From the NCBI GenBank assembly GCA_031401035.1, contig JANNRA010000002.1, positions 1-35,172 on the forward strand: a stretch of DNA of 35,172 nt, read 5' to 3'. A program made the translations under genes and the position numbers. The first letter of the stretch is position 1, and every line of letters begins with the position of its first letter. Below are positions 1 through 7,378 of this stretch, piece after piece. The stretch comes from JANNRA01 sp031401035 (GTDB lineage: Bacteria > Desulfobacterota > Binatia > HRBIN30 > CADEER01). The notes beneath the pieces are model-generated. The model had not been told where the DNA came from, did not search any database, and saw nothing but the letters and a program-made list of their open reading frames with translations.

Positions 1-907
1 CCGCGGCGGCGCCGCGGCGCCCGCCGACCGCGGCCTCGAGAATCAGGACGCGCCCGGCGTCGGCCCCGCGCAACGCTTCGGCCGCCGCAGCCAGGTGGCG
101 GCGGGCGGCGGCGACGTCGGGCGCGTCGTCGACGCGCACCAGGACGCCGCGGACGCGGTCGAGCGGTTCGAGCCCGACGCGGGCCACGGCGCCGCCCGCG
201 AACTCGAGCAGCACGGCGCCGTGCACGCCGTCTCCAGCGGCGGCGAGCCGGCGCGCCTGCGGCGTACCCGGGGTGACCACCCACGGATCGCCGGCGCGAT
301 GCACGCTGAAGGTCGCCGCGCCGCCCAGCGCCCAGTAGTCGTAGGGCAGCGACCGCAGCGCCTCGAGGGACAGCCCGGGGCTGCCACTGGCGCCGACCGG
401 GGCCGCCGCCAGCAGGCCGATATGCGGCCCCGGCCCCGGCGCCGCGGCCAGGCGGCGCAGGGCGTCCTCGGCACGCTCGTCGGCGCCGATGCCGGCGGCG
501 TGGATCGTCACCAGGCGGGCGCCGTCGCGCTCGAGCACCACCGTCGCGGCGCCACCGCCGGCAACCACCACGACACCGTCCGGCCACCCGTCGGCAACCG
601 CCAAGCGCTCGCCGGGATCGTCGGCGCCGGCGGCGAGGACGACGCGGACACCGTGGGCGGCCAAGCGGGCGACACCGTCGCGCAGCCGCGCCTGCGCCCG
701 CACGCCGTGTTCGAGGCCGCCGCACCAGCCGCCGGCGAGCAGGACGGCCTCGACGCGGTGCGCCAGCGCCGCATCGACGAGGGCGCCCCAGGCGCCGAGC
801 GACGCGTCGCGCAGCGCCGCGGCGACGGCCGCAGGTGTGCGTCCGACGCCGGCGAACGGCGCGTCGAGGTGCAACTCGGCAGCGTGGAGGATGGCGTAAC
901 GGGACAT
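1..907 (-). CDS. SbcD/YhaO-family metallophosphoesterase homologue, degenerate active site (partial)
   Basis: The frame starts at ATG 907 and stays open to the left edge, so the C-terminus is missing (about 302 residues visible). The fold signature is that of the DNA-repair exonuclease family YhaO/SbcD: a start resembling 'LHTADLHLDSPF' (here LHAAELHLDAPF, residues 7-18), a strand ending LLAGG (56-60), a GADDP segment (94-98), IGLLAAAP (163-170), YDYWALGGAA (189-198) and the 'pGtpQaRR' and 'LDRVR' blocks after it. Active members bind two metals through DxH, GD, GNHD, a His after the LLH strand and GHxH. Here these read ExH, GG, GADD, A and GGAA, so nearly all ligands are lost while the scaffold is kept. 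I infer a catalytically dead relative, possibly structural or regulatory. In this family an SbcC/YhaN-type ATPase often lies beside it; that would be left of the window. The family match is my reading of motifs, not a search. Confidence 0.72.
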   Translation of the reverse strand, partial: MSRYAILHAAELHLDAPFAGVGRTPAAVAAALRDASLGAWGALVDAALAHRVEAVLLAGGWCGGLEHGVRAQARLRDGVARLAAHGVRVVLAAGADDPGERLAVADGWPDGVVVVAGGGAATVVLERDGARLVTIHAAGIGADERAEDALRRLAAAPGPGPHIGLLAAAPVGASGSPGLSLEALRSLPYDYWALGGAATFSVHRAGDPWVVTPGTPQARRLAAAGDGVHGAVLLEFAGGAVARVGLEPLDRVRGVLVRVDDAPDVAAARRHLAAAAEALRGADAGRVLILEAAVGGRRGAAA

Positions 908-947
908 GTTTCAGCACGACATGGAAACACAGAGTGTGGCATGTTTC
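907..947. promoter_or_regulatory. Three alternating TGTTTC/GAAACA elements in a divergent promoter region
   Basis: TGTTTC at 907-912, GAAACA at 924-929 and TGTTTC at 942-947 form two overlapping inverted repeats with 11- and 12-base spacers. They sit between the divergent nuclease-like gene (start codon 907-905) and the dehydrogenase (start 1091), the first touching the start codon of the former. The spacing is that of a dimeric repressor operator. No regulator is identified, so the role is inferred from symmetry and position. Confidence 0.35.
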
Positions 948-1090
948 GAGCGCTTTCAGGTGCTGCGCCGTGCCGGCAGGCAGGTGGCGGGGCAGATCGC
1001 AGGGCGCTGGCGCCTCGGCGACACGCCTCGGCGCGGCGGTTGGCGCGACGGGGCGCGGCAGGCTAGACGCTGCCGCGCACGGAGGACGCG

Positions 1091-1996
1091 ATGACGGCAG
1101 TCGGGGTGATCGGACTCGGCAACATCGGCGGCGCGGTGGCGGCGAACCTGCTCGCCGACGGCCACGCCGTCGCGGTGTACGACAGCGATCCGGCGCGCCT
1201 CGCCGCGCTGGTCGCGACGGGCGCGACGGCGGCGGCGGACGCGGCGGCGGTGGCGGCGCGTAGCGCGGTGACCTTCACCTCACTGCCGACGCCCCGCATC
1301 TTCGAAACGGTGGCAGAGGCCTGGCTCGCCCAGGCGCCGCCCGACACGGTGCTCGTCGACCTCTCCACCAACGCCCCCGCCCTGATTCGGGCCGTCGGCG
1401 CGCGCTGCGCCGCCGCCGGTCGCCACCTGGTCGAGGCACCGCTCACCGGCGGCGCGCCCGGGGCGCAGGCGCGCATGCTGGTGTTCATGGTCGGCGGCGA
1501 GGCGGCGCCGGTGGCACGCGTGCGGCCGCTGCTCGAGGCGCTCGGCCGCGCCACGTTTCACGTCGGCGGACTCGGCCTCGGCAACGTCGCCAAGCTGGTC
1601 AACAGCCTGATGGCGTTCTCCGCCACCTGGCTGTCGCTCGAAGGCCTCGCCGTCGCCGCCAAGGCCGGCATCGACGTGCGCACCATGGTCGAGGTCATCC
1701 GCACCGGCGGCGCCGGCAACATCTTCACCGAGCGCATGGTCGAGGGCATCAACCAGCGCGGCCGACCGACCCAGTTCGCCCTCGCACTGGCCGCCAAGGA
1801 CGCCGGCCTGTTGCTCGACGTGGCGCGCGAGTACGGCGTCCCGACGCCGGCCGCGGCGCAAGTCGCGCAGGCCTTCGTCGCCGCCGTCGGCGCCGGCCTC
1901 GGCGAGCGCGACTTCACCGACATCGTCGAAGTCATGGAGCGCCTGGCCGGCATCGAGTTGCGCATCAGGCCGCCGAATGACGGCGAGCAGCGATAA
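1091..1996 (+). CDS. NAD(P)-dependent beta-hydroxyacid dehydrogenase (3-hydroxyisobutyrate dehydrogenase family)
   Basis: This 301-residue protein has the family's usual length. The N-terminal Rossmann motif GLGNIG is at 8-13, followed by an acidic Asp at the end of the second strand (YDSD, 30-33). The substrate-loop signature EAPLTGG at 115-121 corresponds to the family 'DAPVSGG', and the catalytic Lys is in the helix GNVAKLVNSLM (Lys168). It should be a cytosolic enzyme oxidising a 3-hydroxy acid such as 3-hydroxyisobutyrate or tartronate semialdehyde, or reducing the matching semialdehyde; the sequence alone does not fix the substrate. The ATG at 1091 is preceded by a clear GGAGG at 1081-1085. 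It stands alone, divergent from the nuclease-like gene and followed by a dyad-rich stretch. Imine reductases share this fold and are the main alternative. Confidence 0.9.
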   Translation: MTAVGVIGLGNIGGAVAANLLADGHAVAVYDSDPARLAALVATGATAAADAAAVAARSAVTFTSLPTPRIFETVAEAWLAQAPPDTVLVDLSTNAPALIRAVGARCAAAGRHLVEAPLTGGAPGAQARMLVFMVGGEAAPVARVRPLLEALGRATFHVGGLGLGNVAKLVNSLMAFSATWLSLEGLAVAAKAGIDVRTMVEVIRTGGAGNIFTERMVEGINQRGRPTQFALALAAKDAGLLLDVAREYGVPTPAAAQVAQAFVAAVGAGLGERDFTDIVEVMERLAGIELRIRPPNDGEQR

Positions 1997-2002
1997 TGGC
2001 GA

Positions 2003-2065
2003 CTAGGGGAATTCCCTAGCCGTATACGGGAAACTCCCAGCTAGATATCGAGGGGCGTTTCGATA
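2003..2065. repeat. Cluster of short palindromes after the dehydrogenase gene
   Basis: Immediately after the dehydrogenase stop come CTAGGG-GAATT-CCCTAG (2003-2019), the perfect 10-base palindrome CCGTATACGG (2020-2029), GGG-AAACT-CCC (2028-2038) and TATCGA-N8-TCGATA (2046-2065). The first could be a weak transcription terminator, but no T-run follows. The rest of the gap up to 2300 holds a C11 run at 2146-2156 and no convincing gene. Confidence 0.4.
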
Positions 2066-2145
2066 GGGTGCCGCTGTCACATCCGGCGCCCGCACGGGCG
2101 TACCCCCCGGAGCGAACGGCCGTCCTCTGCTGCCCCAGAGGGCGG

Positions 2146-2156
2146 CCCCCCCCCCC
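2146..2156. repeat. C11 homopolymer
   Basis: Eleven consecutive C residues lie about 145 bases upstream of the start of the frameshifted surface-protein gene at 2301. Such tracts can be slippage-prone and alter promoter spacing, but this length is also a common place for assembly error. Confidence 0.6.
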
Positions 2157-2300
2157 GGAACAGCGCTGGCCAGTAACGCGAATTATGGCAGCGATTCGCA
2201 CTGAATCATGCCGTCGCGCCTTGGTACTCCAGGCCCGTCGTGCCGAGCGGCGGGGGCCGCGGCGCGGCGGGGCGATCCGGGCGGCGGGAGGGCGTGAGCG

Positions 2301-3062
2301 ATGGTCAGTCCAACGCGAGGTGTGCGCGGCGCGATGCTGATGGCTACCGCCGCGCTGCTCGGGGCCGCTACCGCGGCCTCGGCGCTCAACACCCCGAACG
2401 ACTTCTGCACCGGCGACCCGTGCACCATCGCCAGTGACCTGGCCGCCGACGCCAACCTGGTGCTCGATTTCGGCAGCCGCACGGTGGTGTTGCAGAAGCA
2501 GCTCACCATGTTGCCGCAGGCCGGCGGGACGCTCGGCTCCCTGACCATCCGCTGCGGCACTTTTCGCATCGTCGGCAACGGCGTCATCAAGGGCACGGCG
2601 GTCGGCGGTCCCGGCGGGACGGTGGTGATCGAAGCGGTCAACGCCATCCAACTGACCGGCACCACCGGCAGCGGCGACGTCCGCCTCACCGGTGCGGACG
2701 CCGGCAGCCTGACCCTGCGCACCGCCGTCGGCTCGATCACCGGCAGCGGCCGCATCAATCTGAGCGCCGACGGCCTGCTCGCCTCGGGCGGCACCTTGAC
2801 GCTGCACGCGGCGAACGACATCGCCCTGAGCAGCCGGATCAGCATGCCCGGCGGGACGCAGGGCGGCGGCGGCACCATCGACGCGTTTGCCGCCGACGAC
2901 CTCGATCTCACGGGCGTCATCGACGCGACCGGCGGCCAGGGCGGCGGCGGCTTCGTCGACGCGGTCAGCGGCGGTGACCTGCGCGTCACCAATCTCGACC
3001 TGTCGGGCAGCAGCGAGTTCGGCGAGCCGGCATCGCCGCCTTCGATGCCGCCGGCTCGGTGA
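2301..3062 (+). CDS. Secreted repetitive surface protein, N-terminal part of a frameshifted gene
   Basis: ATG 2301 is preceded by a GGGAGGG ribosome site (2286-2292). The protein begins with a signal peptide (basic start, hydrophobic stretch around residues 10-28, cleavage near ASA). It continues with a Cys pair and then a Gly/Asp/Thr/Leu-rich repetitive region in which short strands alternate with GG-rich turns (GSLTL, GTLTL, GTIDAF, GGFVDAV), typical of parallel beta-helix adhesin-like surface proteins. The frame ends abnormally: after about residue 240 the repeat pattern breaks into a short Pro/Ser tail. The pattern resumes at once in another frame at about 3032 and continues to 4888. I read this as one gene of about 860 codons broken by a one-base loss near 3020-3031. 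Function beyond a cell-surface or extracellular role is unknown. Confidence 0.75.
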   Translation: MVSPTRGVRGAMLMATAALLGAATAASALNTPNDFCTGDPCTIASDLAADANLVLDFGSRTVVLQKQLTMLPQAGGTLGSLTIRCGTFRIVGNGVIKGTAVGGPGGTVVIEAVNAIQLTGTTGSGDVRLTGADAGSLTLRTAVGSITGSGRINLSADGLLASGGTLTLHAANDIALSSRISMPGGTQGGGGTIDAFAADDLDLTGVIDATGGQGGGGFVDAVSGGDLRVTNLDLSGSSEFGEPASPPSMPPAR

Positions 3063-4888
3063 CCATCCAGTCGCTGTTCGCGCGCGGCGCCAATGACGGC
3101 GAGAACTGCGGCGACGGCGGCGACGTGGACATCTTCGCCGGCGCCGCCGCCACCCTGGTCGGCCCGATCGACATCCGCGGCCGCGGCCGCGACTGCTCCG
3201 GCGGCTTCCTGCTGGTCGATGCCGGCCGCGCCCTGATCAGCGGCGAACTCCTGATGAGCGGCACCGGCACCGAGGGCGAGGGCGGCGACCTCGGCGTCAC
3301 CGCGCGGACGCTGATCGACCTGACGACGAGCGGCGTCGTCCAACTCGACGGCGGCGACAGCGGCGGCGGCGACCTCGCCTTCAGCTCACTCGGCGACATC
3401 ACCCTCGCCGGCACCATCAACGCCATCGGCCGCTCGCCGATCAGCCCGGGCGCGACCCTGGTCGACCTCAGCGCCGCCGGCACCCTGACCCTGACGGGGA
3501 CGATCGACGCCAGCGGCGGCGCCGCCATTCCCGACAGCGGCGGCGACATCAGCCTGAGCGGCTGCAAGGTCGACGTGGCAGCGAGCGCCGTGACACGCGC
3601 CCTCGGCGCCGGCGGCGCCATCCTACTGCGCGCCAACGACCGCCTCAGCGTGCACGGCTCCTTCGCGTCCGGTGGCGTCACCCGCCTCGAGTACGGCCAA
3701 CGCGCCAACCCGCCCCTCCTCAGTGGCGCCGTCTTCAGCCCCGCCGCGACGCTGGTGCTCGACCTGCTCCTGCCGCCCTGCCGTATCTGCGAGACCAGCG
3801 CCGAGTGCGGCGACGGCAACGACTGCACCGTCGACACCTGCGACAACTTCGTCGCCTGCTCGCACCTCGCGCGCAGCGGCGCCTGCACCGACTTCGATGC
3901 CTGCGCCAGCGGTGAGTTCTGCACCGCCGGCGTCTGCGGCGGCGGCGGCACGGTTGCCTGCAACGACGGCAACCTCCGCACCACCGACGCCTGTTTCCCC
4001 TCCCTCGGCTGCATCGGCTTCCCGACCGCCGGCAGCTGCGACGACGGCGACACCTGCACCACCGGCGAGGCCTGCAGCGGCGGCGTCTGCGGCGGCGGCG
4101 GGCCGGCCGACTGCGATGACGGCGAGGTCTGCACCTTCGATGGCTGCTCCCCCTTCGGCGCCGGCTGTATCCATGCCATCGATGACACCTGCAGCGACGT
4201 CGACGACGACCAGAAGCGCGATGATCGGGACGAGTGCGTGACGCTCGCCTGGAGCCGCCCGCCGACGACGCCGCCCGATCAGTTCCCGCGCACCTTCGGC
4301 CTCACCGCCACGCGCGTGCTCAGCCCGCGGGGCAGCCAGGGGCTGCTCCTCAAGGGCCGCTTCAACCCGGCGGCGAACGCACCGACGATCAACCCGGCGC
4401 TGCACGGCCTGCACGTCTTTGCCGCCGACGCGGCCGGGACGCTGATCGACGTCAGCCTGCCGGGCGGCGCCGGCTGCGTTGCCGGCGACGGCTGGATCAG
4501 CAGCGGCGGCGGCCTGGCGCAGATCTGGAAGTACCGCAACCGCTCCGGCGCGCTGCCGCCGGCCTGCACGCCCGGCTCGGCGCGCGCCTTCGCGTCGGTC
4601 CAGATCAAGGACGGCCGCCTCGGCAGCAAGCAGGCGCTGCAGTTCAAGGTGAAGGCGAAGAACGCCAGCCTGCTGCGCCCGCCGGTGCAGCCACTGTCGC
4701 GCATCCTGGTGTCGATCGCCCTGGCGGCGCAGCCGGCGCCGGGCGTCGCCAGCCCACAGGCGCGCGCCGGCCAGTGCGCCGAGGCGCTCTTCACCGGCAA
4801 CCCGATCGCCGCCAGCGGCGGCAAGCCGTTCTGCAAGCCGAAGTTGCGCAACGGCGCCCTCGACGGCGCCACCTGCAAGGGCCTGTGA
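3059..4888 (+). CDS. Cys-rich secreted surface protein, C-terminal part of the frameshifted gene
   Basis: The frame is clearly a continuation: upstream of the nominal GTG 3059 it already reads as repeat (GIAAFDAAGSVTIQ), with no ribosome site. Residues 1-235 are further GG-turn beta-strand repeats (GGDLGV, GDITLAGTI, GTLTLTGTID). Residues 240-385 carry many regularly spaced Cys in units such as 'C-x-DG-x-x-CT-x-x-x-C' (CGDGNDCTVDTC, CDDGDTCTTGEAC, CDDGEVCTFDGC), the Cys-rich repeat often seen in extracellular proteins of delta-proteobacterial lineages. It ends in an acidic Asp-rich linker that may bind Ca2+. Residues 390-609 form a separate C-terminal domain with several Cys and a 'KGRFNP' segment that I do not recognise. 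It is probably exported or outer-surface. Whether the frameshift is real or a sequencing error cannot be told here. Confidence 0.75.
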   Translation: MTIQSLFARGANDGENCGDGGDVDIFAGAAATLVGPIDIRGRGRDCSGGFLLVDAGRALISGELLMSGTGTEGEGGDLGVTARTLIDLTTSGVVQLDGGDSGGGDLAFSSLGDITLAGTINAIGRSPISPGATLVDLSAAGTLTLTGTIDASGGAAIPDSGGDISLSGCKVDVAASAVTRALGAGGAILLRANDRLSVHGSFASGGVTRLEYGQRANPPLLSGAVFSPAATLVLDLLLPPCRICETSAECGDGNDCTVDTCDNFVACSHLARSGACTDFDACASGEFCTAGVCGGGGTVACNDGNLRTTDACFPSLGCIGFPTAGSCDDGDTCTTGEACSGGVCGGGGPADCDDGEVCTFDGCSPFGAGCIHAIDDTCSDVDDDQKRDDRDECVTLAWSRPPTTPPDQFPRTFGLTATRVLSPRGSQGLLLKGRFNPAANAPTINPALHGLHVFAADAAGTLIDVSLPGGAGCVAGDGWISSGGGLAQIWKYRNRSGALPPACTPGSARAFASVQIKDGRLGSKQALQFKVKAKNASLLRPPVQPLSRILVSIALAAQPAPGVASPQARAGQCAEALFTGNPIAASGGKPFCKPKLRNGALDGATCKGL

Positions 4889-4975
4889 AATGGGCGGGCG
4901 CAGCCGCGCCCGCCGCCCCGCTATTCGCCGCCTGCGGCTGGGGGGCGCTTGTGATGCATCGGGCCACCCCGATAA

Positions 4976-5887
4976 ATGTCCCGACCCGTGCGCACCCTCC
5001 ACTTCACCCGCTTACTGTCCCTCGCCGGACTCGCCTACCTCAGTGCCGCTGGTTGCTCGTCGCAGCTGTCGCAGATGTATGAGGGCGCGCCGCGCGCCGC
5101 GCGGGACGTCGCGATCATCAACGTCGGCAGCACCATCGTGCGCGCGATCAACGGACAGCCCCGGCGCGGCGGCGCCTTCGACGTCGGGCACTTCGAAGTT
5201 GCGCCGGGTCTGCACCGCCTCACCCTGGTATTCGAACGCCCGGCTCGCTCACTGGGAATGAAGACCCTGCCGGCCGAAGCCGGCGACGGGGTCTGCGTCC
5301 TCACCTTCGAGGTCGTCGGCAACCGCCAGTACTATCTCGGCGCGCGCGCCCACGGTGACGATACCAATCCGCGCTGGGACCGTCGCTGGCAGGGCTGGGT
5401 GCGCGATCCGGCCAGCGCCGGCGAAGACGACATCATCGCCCGCTGCGAATCGACACAGGTGGCAGCGGCCGACGACGACGCGCCAGCGCCGACGCGCACC
5501 GTGCTGGCACCCATTGCGGCTCCCGCCACGCCGCTCGCCGCCCCCACCCCGCTCCCCGTCCGCCCCGCGGCGCTGCTGCCGCCGCCGGTCCGCGTCGGCG
5601 CCGTGACCCGGATCGACGGCGCCCTCGACGCCGCGCGCATCGACGCCGCCTACGACGCGTTGACCGTCAGCGGCATCACCGGCGCCGAGCGCGCCCGCCT
5701 CGCCGCCGCGCTCGGCACCGGCTGGGCGGCGCTGGAAATGAACGCGACCGATCAGATCGTCCTCTACCGCCGCGCCCGGCTGCGGCCGTGCACGCGCCCG
5801 GCGGCGCTGGCCGGCTGCCTGGAGAGCGCCGACGCAACCTCTGACCGCGCCGCGCCCTTGGAGCTCAGACTGGAACCGGCGCGATGA
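4976..5887 (+). CDS. Lipoprotein of unknown function
   Basis: This 303-residue product has a lipoprotein signal peptide: a basic start, a hydrophobic core and a lipobox ending SAAGC at Cys27. The mature N-terminal half (about 40-165) looks like a compact beta domain, with 'INVGSTIVRAINGQ', 'FDVGHFEVAPGLHRLTLVFE' and 'CVLTFEVVGNRQYYLGARA'. This recalls small PEGA-like or carbohydrate-binding-like surface domains, but I cannot assign a family. A Pro/Ala-rich linker (about 175-210) leads to a short C-terminal region with two Cys. Its stop codon overlaps the start of the PhoD-like lipoprotein gene (ATGA), so the two are probably co-translated and act in the same envelope compartment. Confidence 0.75.
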   Translation: MSRPVRTLHFTRLLSLAGLAYLSAAGCSSQLSQMYEGAPRAARDVAIINVGSTIVRAINGQPRRGGAFDVGHFEVAPGLHRLTLVFERPARSLGMKTLPAEAGDGVCVLTFEVVGNRQYYLGARAHGDDTNPRWDRRWQGWVRDPASAGEDDIIARCESTQVAAADDDAPAPTRTVLAPIAAPATPLAAPTPLPVRPAALLPPPVRVGAVTRIDGALDAARIDAAYDALTVSGITGAERARLAAALGTGWAALEMNATDQIVLYRRARLRPCTRPAALAGCLESADATSDRAAPLELRLEPAR

Positions 5888-7368
5888 CGCTGCCGCGGAG
5901 TGTGTTCGCTATGTCGTCGCGTCTGGCGCTGCTGTTGCTTCTCCTGCTCACCGGCTGCGCGACGCCGCGCCCCGCCGGCACAGCCGCGGCACCGCCGCTG
6001 CTCACGCACGGCACCGCGGTGGGAGAGGTCACCGACAGCACCGCCGTCGTCTGGGGGCGCTGCGATCGCGCCGCGACCCTGCACGTGCGTCTCACCGACA
6101 GCGAGCGCAGCGTCGCCGAGGTAGTCGATCCCGAGCGTGACTTCACCGCCCGCCTGGCGTTGGACGGGCTGCAGCCGGACACGTCGTACGGCTATCGCGC
6201 CTGGTGCGGCGATGGCAGCGACGCCGACGACGGGGCGCGCGGCGCCCGCGCCGGCCAGTTCCGAACCACCCCCGCGCGCGACGCGTCGCGGGCGCTGCGG
6301 ATCGCCTTCAGCGGCGATCTCGGCGGCCAGAACGTCTGCCGCGACGCGGCGCACGGCTATCCCATCTTCGCCATCATCGCCGCGCGCCGGCCCGACCTGT
6401 TCATCGCCCTCGGCGACATGATCTACGGCGACGACACCTGCGGCGCCGTCGGCCGCTACGGCAACGCCCAGGTCGCCGGGCCGCCGCCGGCGCGCACGAC
6501 GAGCGAGTACTGGGCACACTGGCGCTACAACCGCGCCGACGCCGCTCACCAGGCGCTGCTCGCCACGACGCCGATGGCGCCGGTATGGGACGACCACGAG
6601 ATTGGCAACGACGTCGGCCCCAGCGACCCGCGCCTGGCGGCGGCGCGTGCCGCCTTCCTCGACTACCAGCCGTTGCGCCCGCCGGCCGATGCGCCGACCC
6701 AACTCTACCGCAGCCAGCGCTGGGGCAGGCACCTCGAGCTGTTCTTCCTCGATCTGCGCCAGTATCGCGCTGACAACGCCGCGCCCGACGACGCGGCGGC
6801 GCCGAAGCCACTGCTCGGCGCCGCGCAGGTCGCCTGGCTGATCGAGTCGATGGCGGCGTCGGACGCGACCTGGAAAGTGCTGATCGCCAGCGTCCCGCTG
6901 GCCATCCCCACCGGCGCCGCGACGGCCCGCGACGGCGTCGCCTCGGGCGACTCCGCCGGCGGCTTCGAGGGCGAGATCGTCGCCCTCTTCCGCGCCCTGC
7001 AGGCGCGCGGCGTGCGCCCACCGCTGTGGCTCACCACCGACGTCCACTTCGCCACCGGCTTCCGCCATCGCCCCCTGCCCGAGCACCCCGAGTGGGTGGT
7101 GCAGGAGGTTGTCACCGGGCCGCTCAACGCCGGTCTGTTCCCGCAGCGGCAGCTCGACCCCACCTTCCAGCCCGAGCGCACGTTCTTCTGGGGACCGAAG
7201 ACCGCCGACGCCGTCACCTCGTTTGACGAGGCGGTCGGCTGGTTCAACTTCGGCATGCTGGAGATCCTCGCCAGCGGCCGGCTCTCTATCGTCGTCATCA
7301 ACGGCACCGGTCAGACGGTGTACCGGACGTCGATGCGCCCTGACGCTCCCCCTGCCGCCGCCCGCTGA
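5884..7368 (+). CDS. PhoD-family alkaline phosphatase/phosphodiesterase, lipoprotein
   Basis: The 494-residue protein has a lipobox LLTGC with Cys25, so it should be anchored in the periplasm or outer membrane. After a fibronectin-like N-terminal domain (about 40-130) comes the PhoD metallophosphatase core: FSGDLGG (Asp145), ALGDMIYGDD (Gly-Asp 177-178), WDDHEIGND (235-243), and the late 'TTDVHFATG' His motif. These match the metal ligands of Ca2+/Fe3+-dependent PhoD phosphodiesterases/phosphatases, which release phosphate from phosphodiesters or phosphomonoesters. ATG 5884 overlaps the previous stop; an internal ATG at 5911 would also leave a full signal peptide. It ends 10 bases before the convergent hydrolase gene. 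The substrate is unknown, and this family also includes enzymes acting on teichoic-acid-like polymers. Confidence 0.88.
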   Translation: MTLPRSVFAMSSRLALLLLLLLTGCATPRPAGTAAAPPLLTHGTAVGEVTDSTAVVWGRCDRAATLHVRLTDSERSVAEVVDPERDFTARLALDGLQPDTSYGYRAWCGDGSDADDGARGARAGQFRTTPARDASRALRIAFSGDLGGQNVCRDAAHGYPIFAIIAARRPDLFIALGDMIYGDDTCGAVGRYGNAQVAGPPPARTTSEYWAHWRYNRADAAHQALLATTPMAPVWDDHEIGNDVGPSDPRLAAARAAFLDYQPLRPPADAPTQLYRSQRWGRHLELFFLDLRQYRADNAAPDDAAAPKPLLGAAQVAWLIESMAASDATWKVLIASVPLAIPTGAATARDGVASGDSAGGFEGEIVALFRALQARGVRPPLWLTTDVHFATGFRHRPLPEHPEWVVQEVVTGPLNAGLFPQRQLDPTFQPERTFFWGPKTADAVTSFDEAVGWFNFGMLEILASGRLSIVVINGTGQTVYRTSMRPDAPPAAAR

Positions 7369-7378
7369 ACCGGCGCGC

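Noticed and set aside
95..1066. Plus-strand open frame of 323 codons
   Set aside because: It is the antisense of the nuclease-like gene; its product is rich in R, G, A, H and D with no domain, while the minus strand shows clear family motifs.
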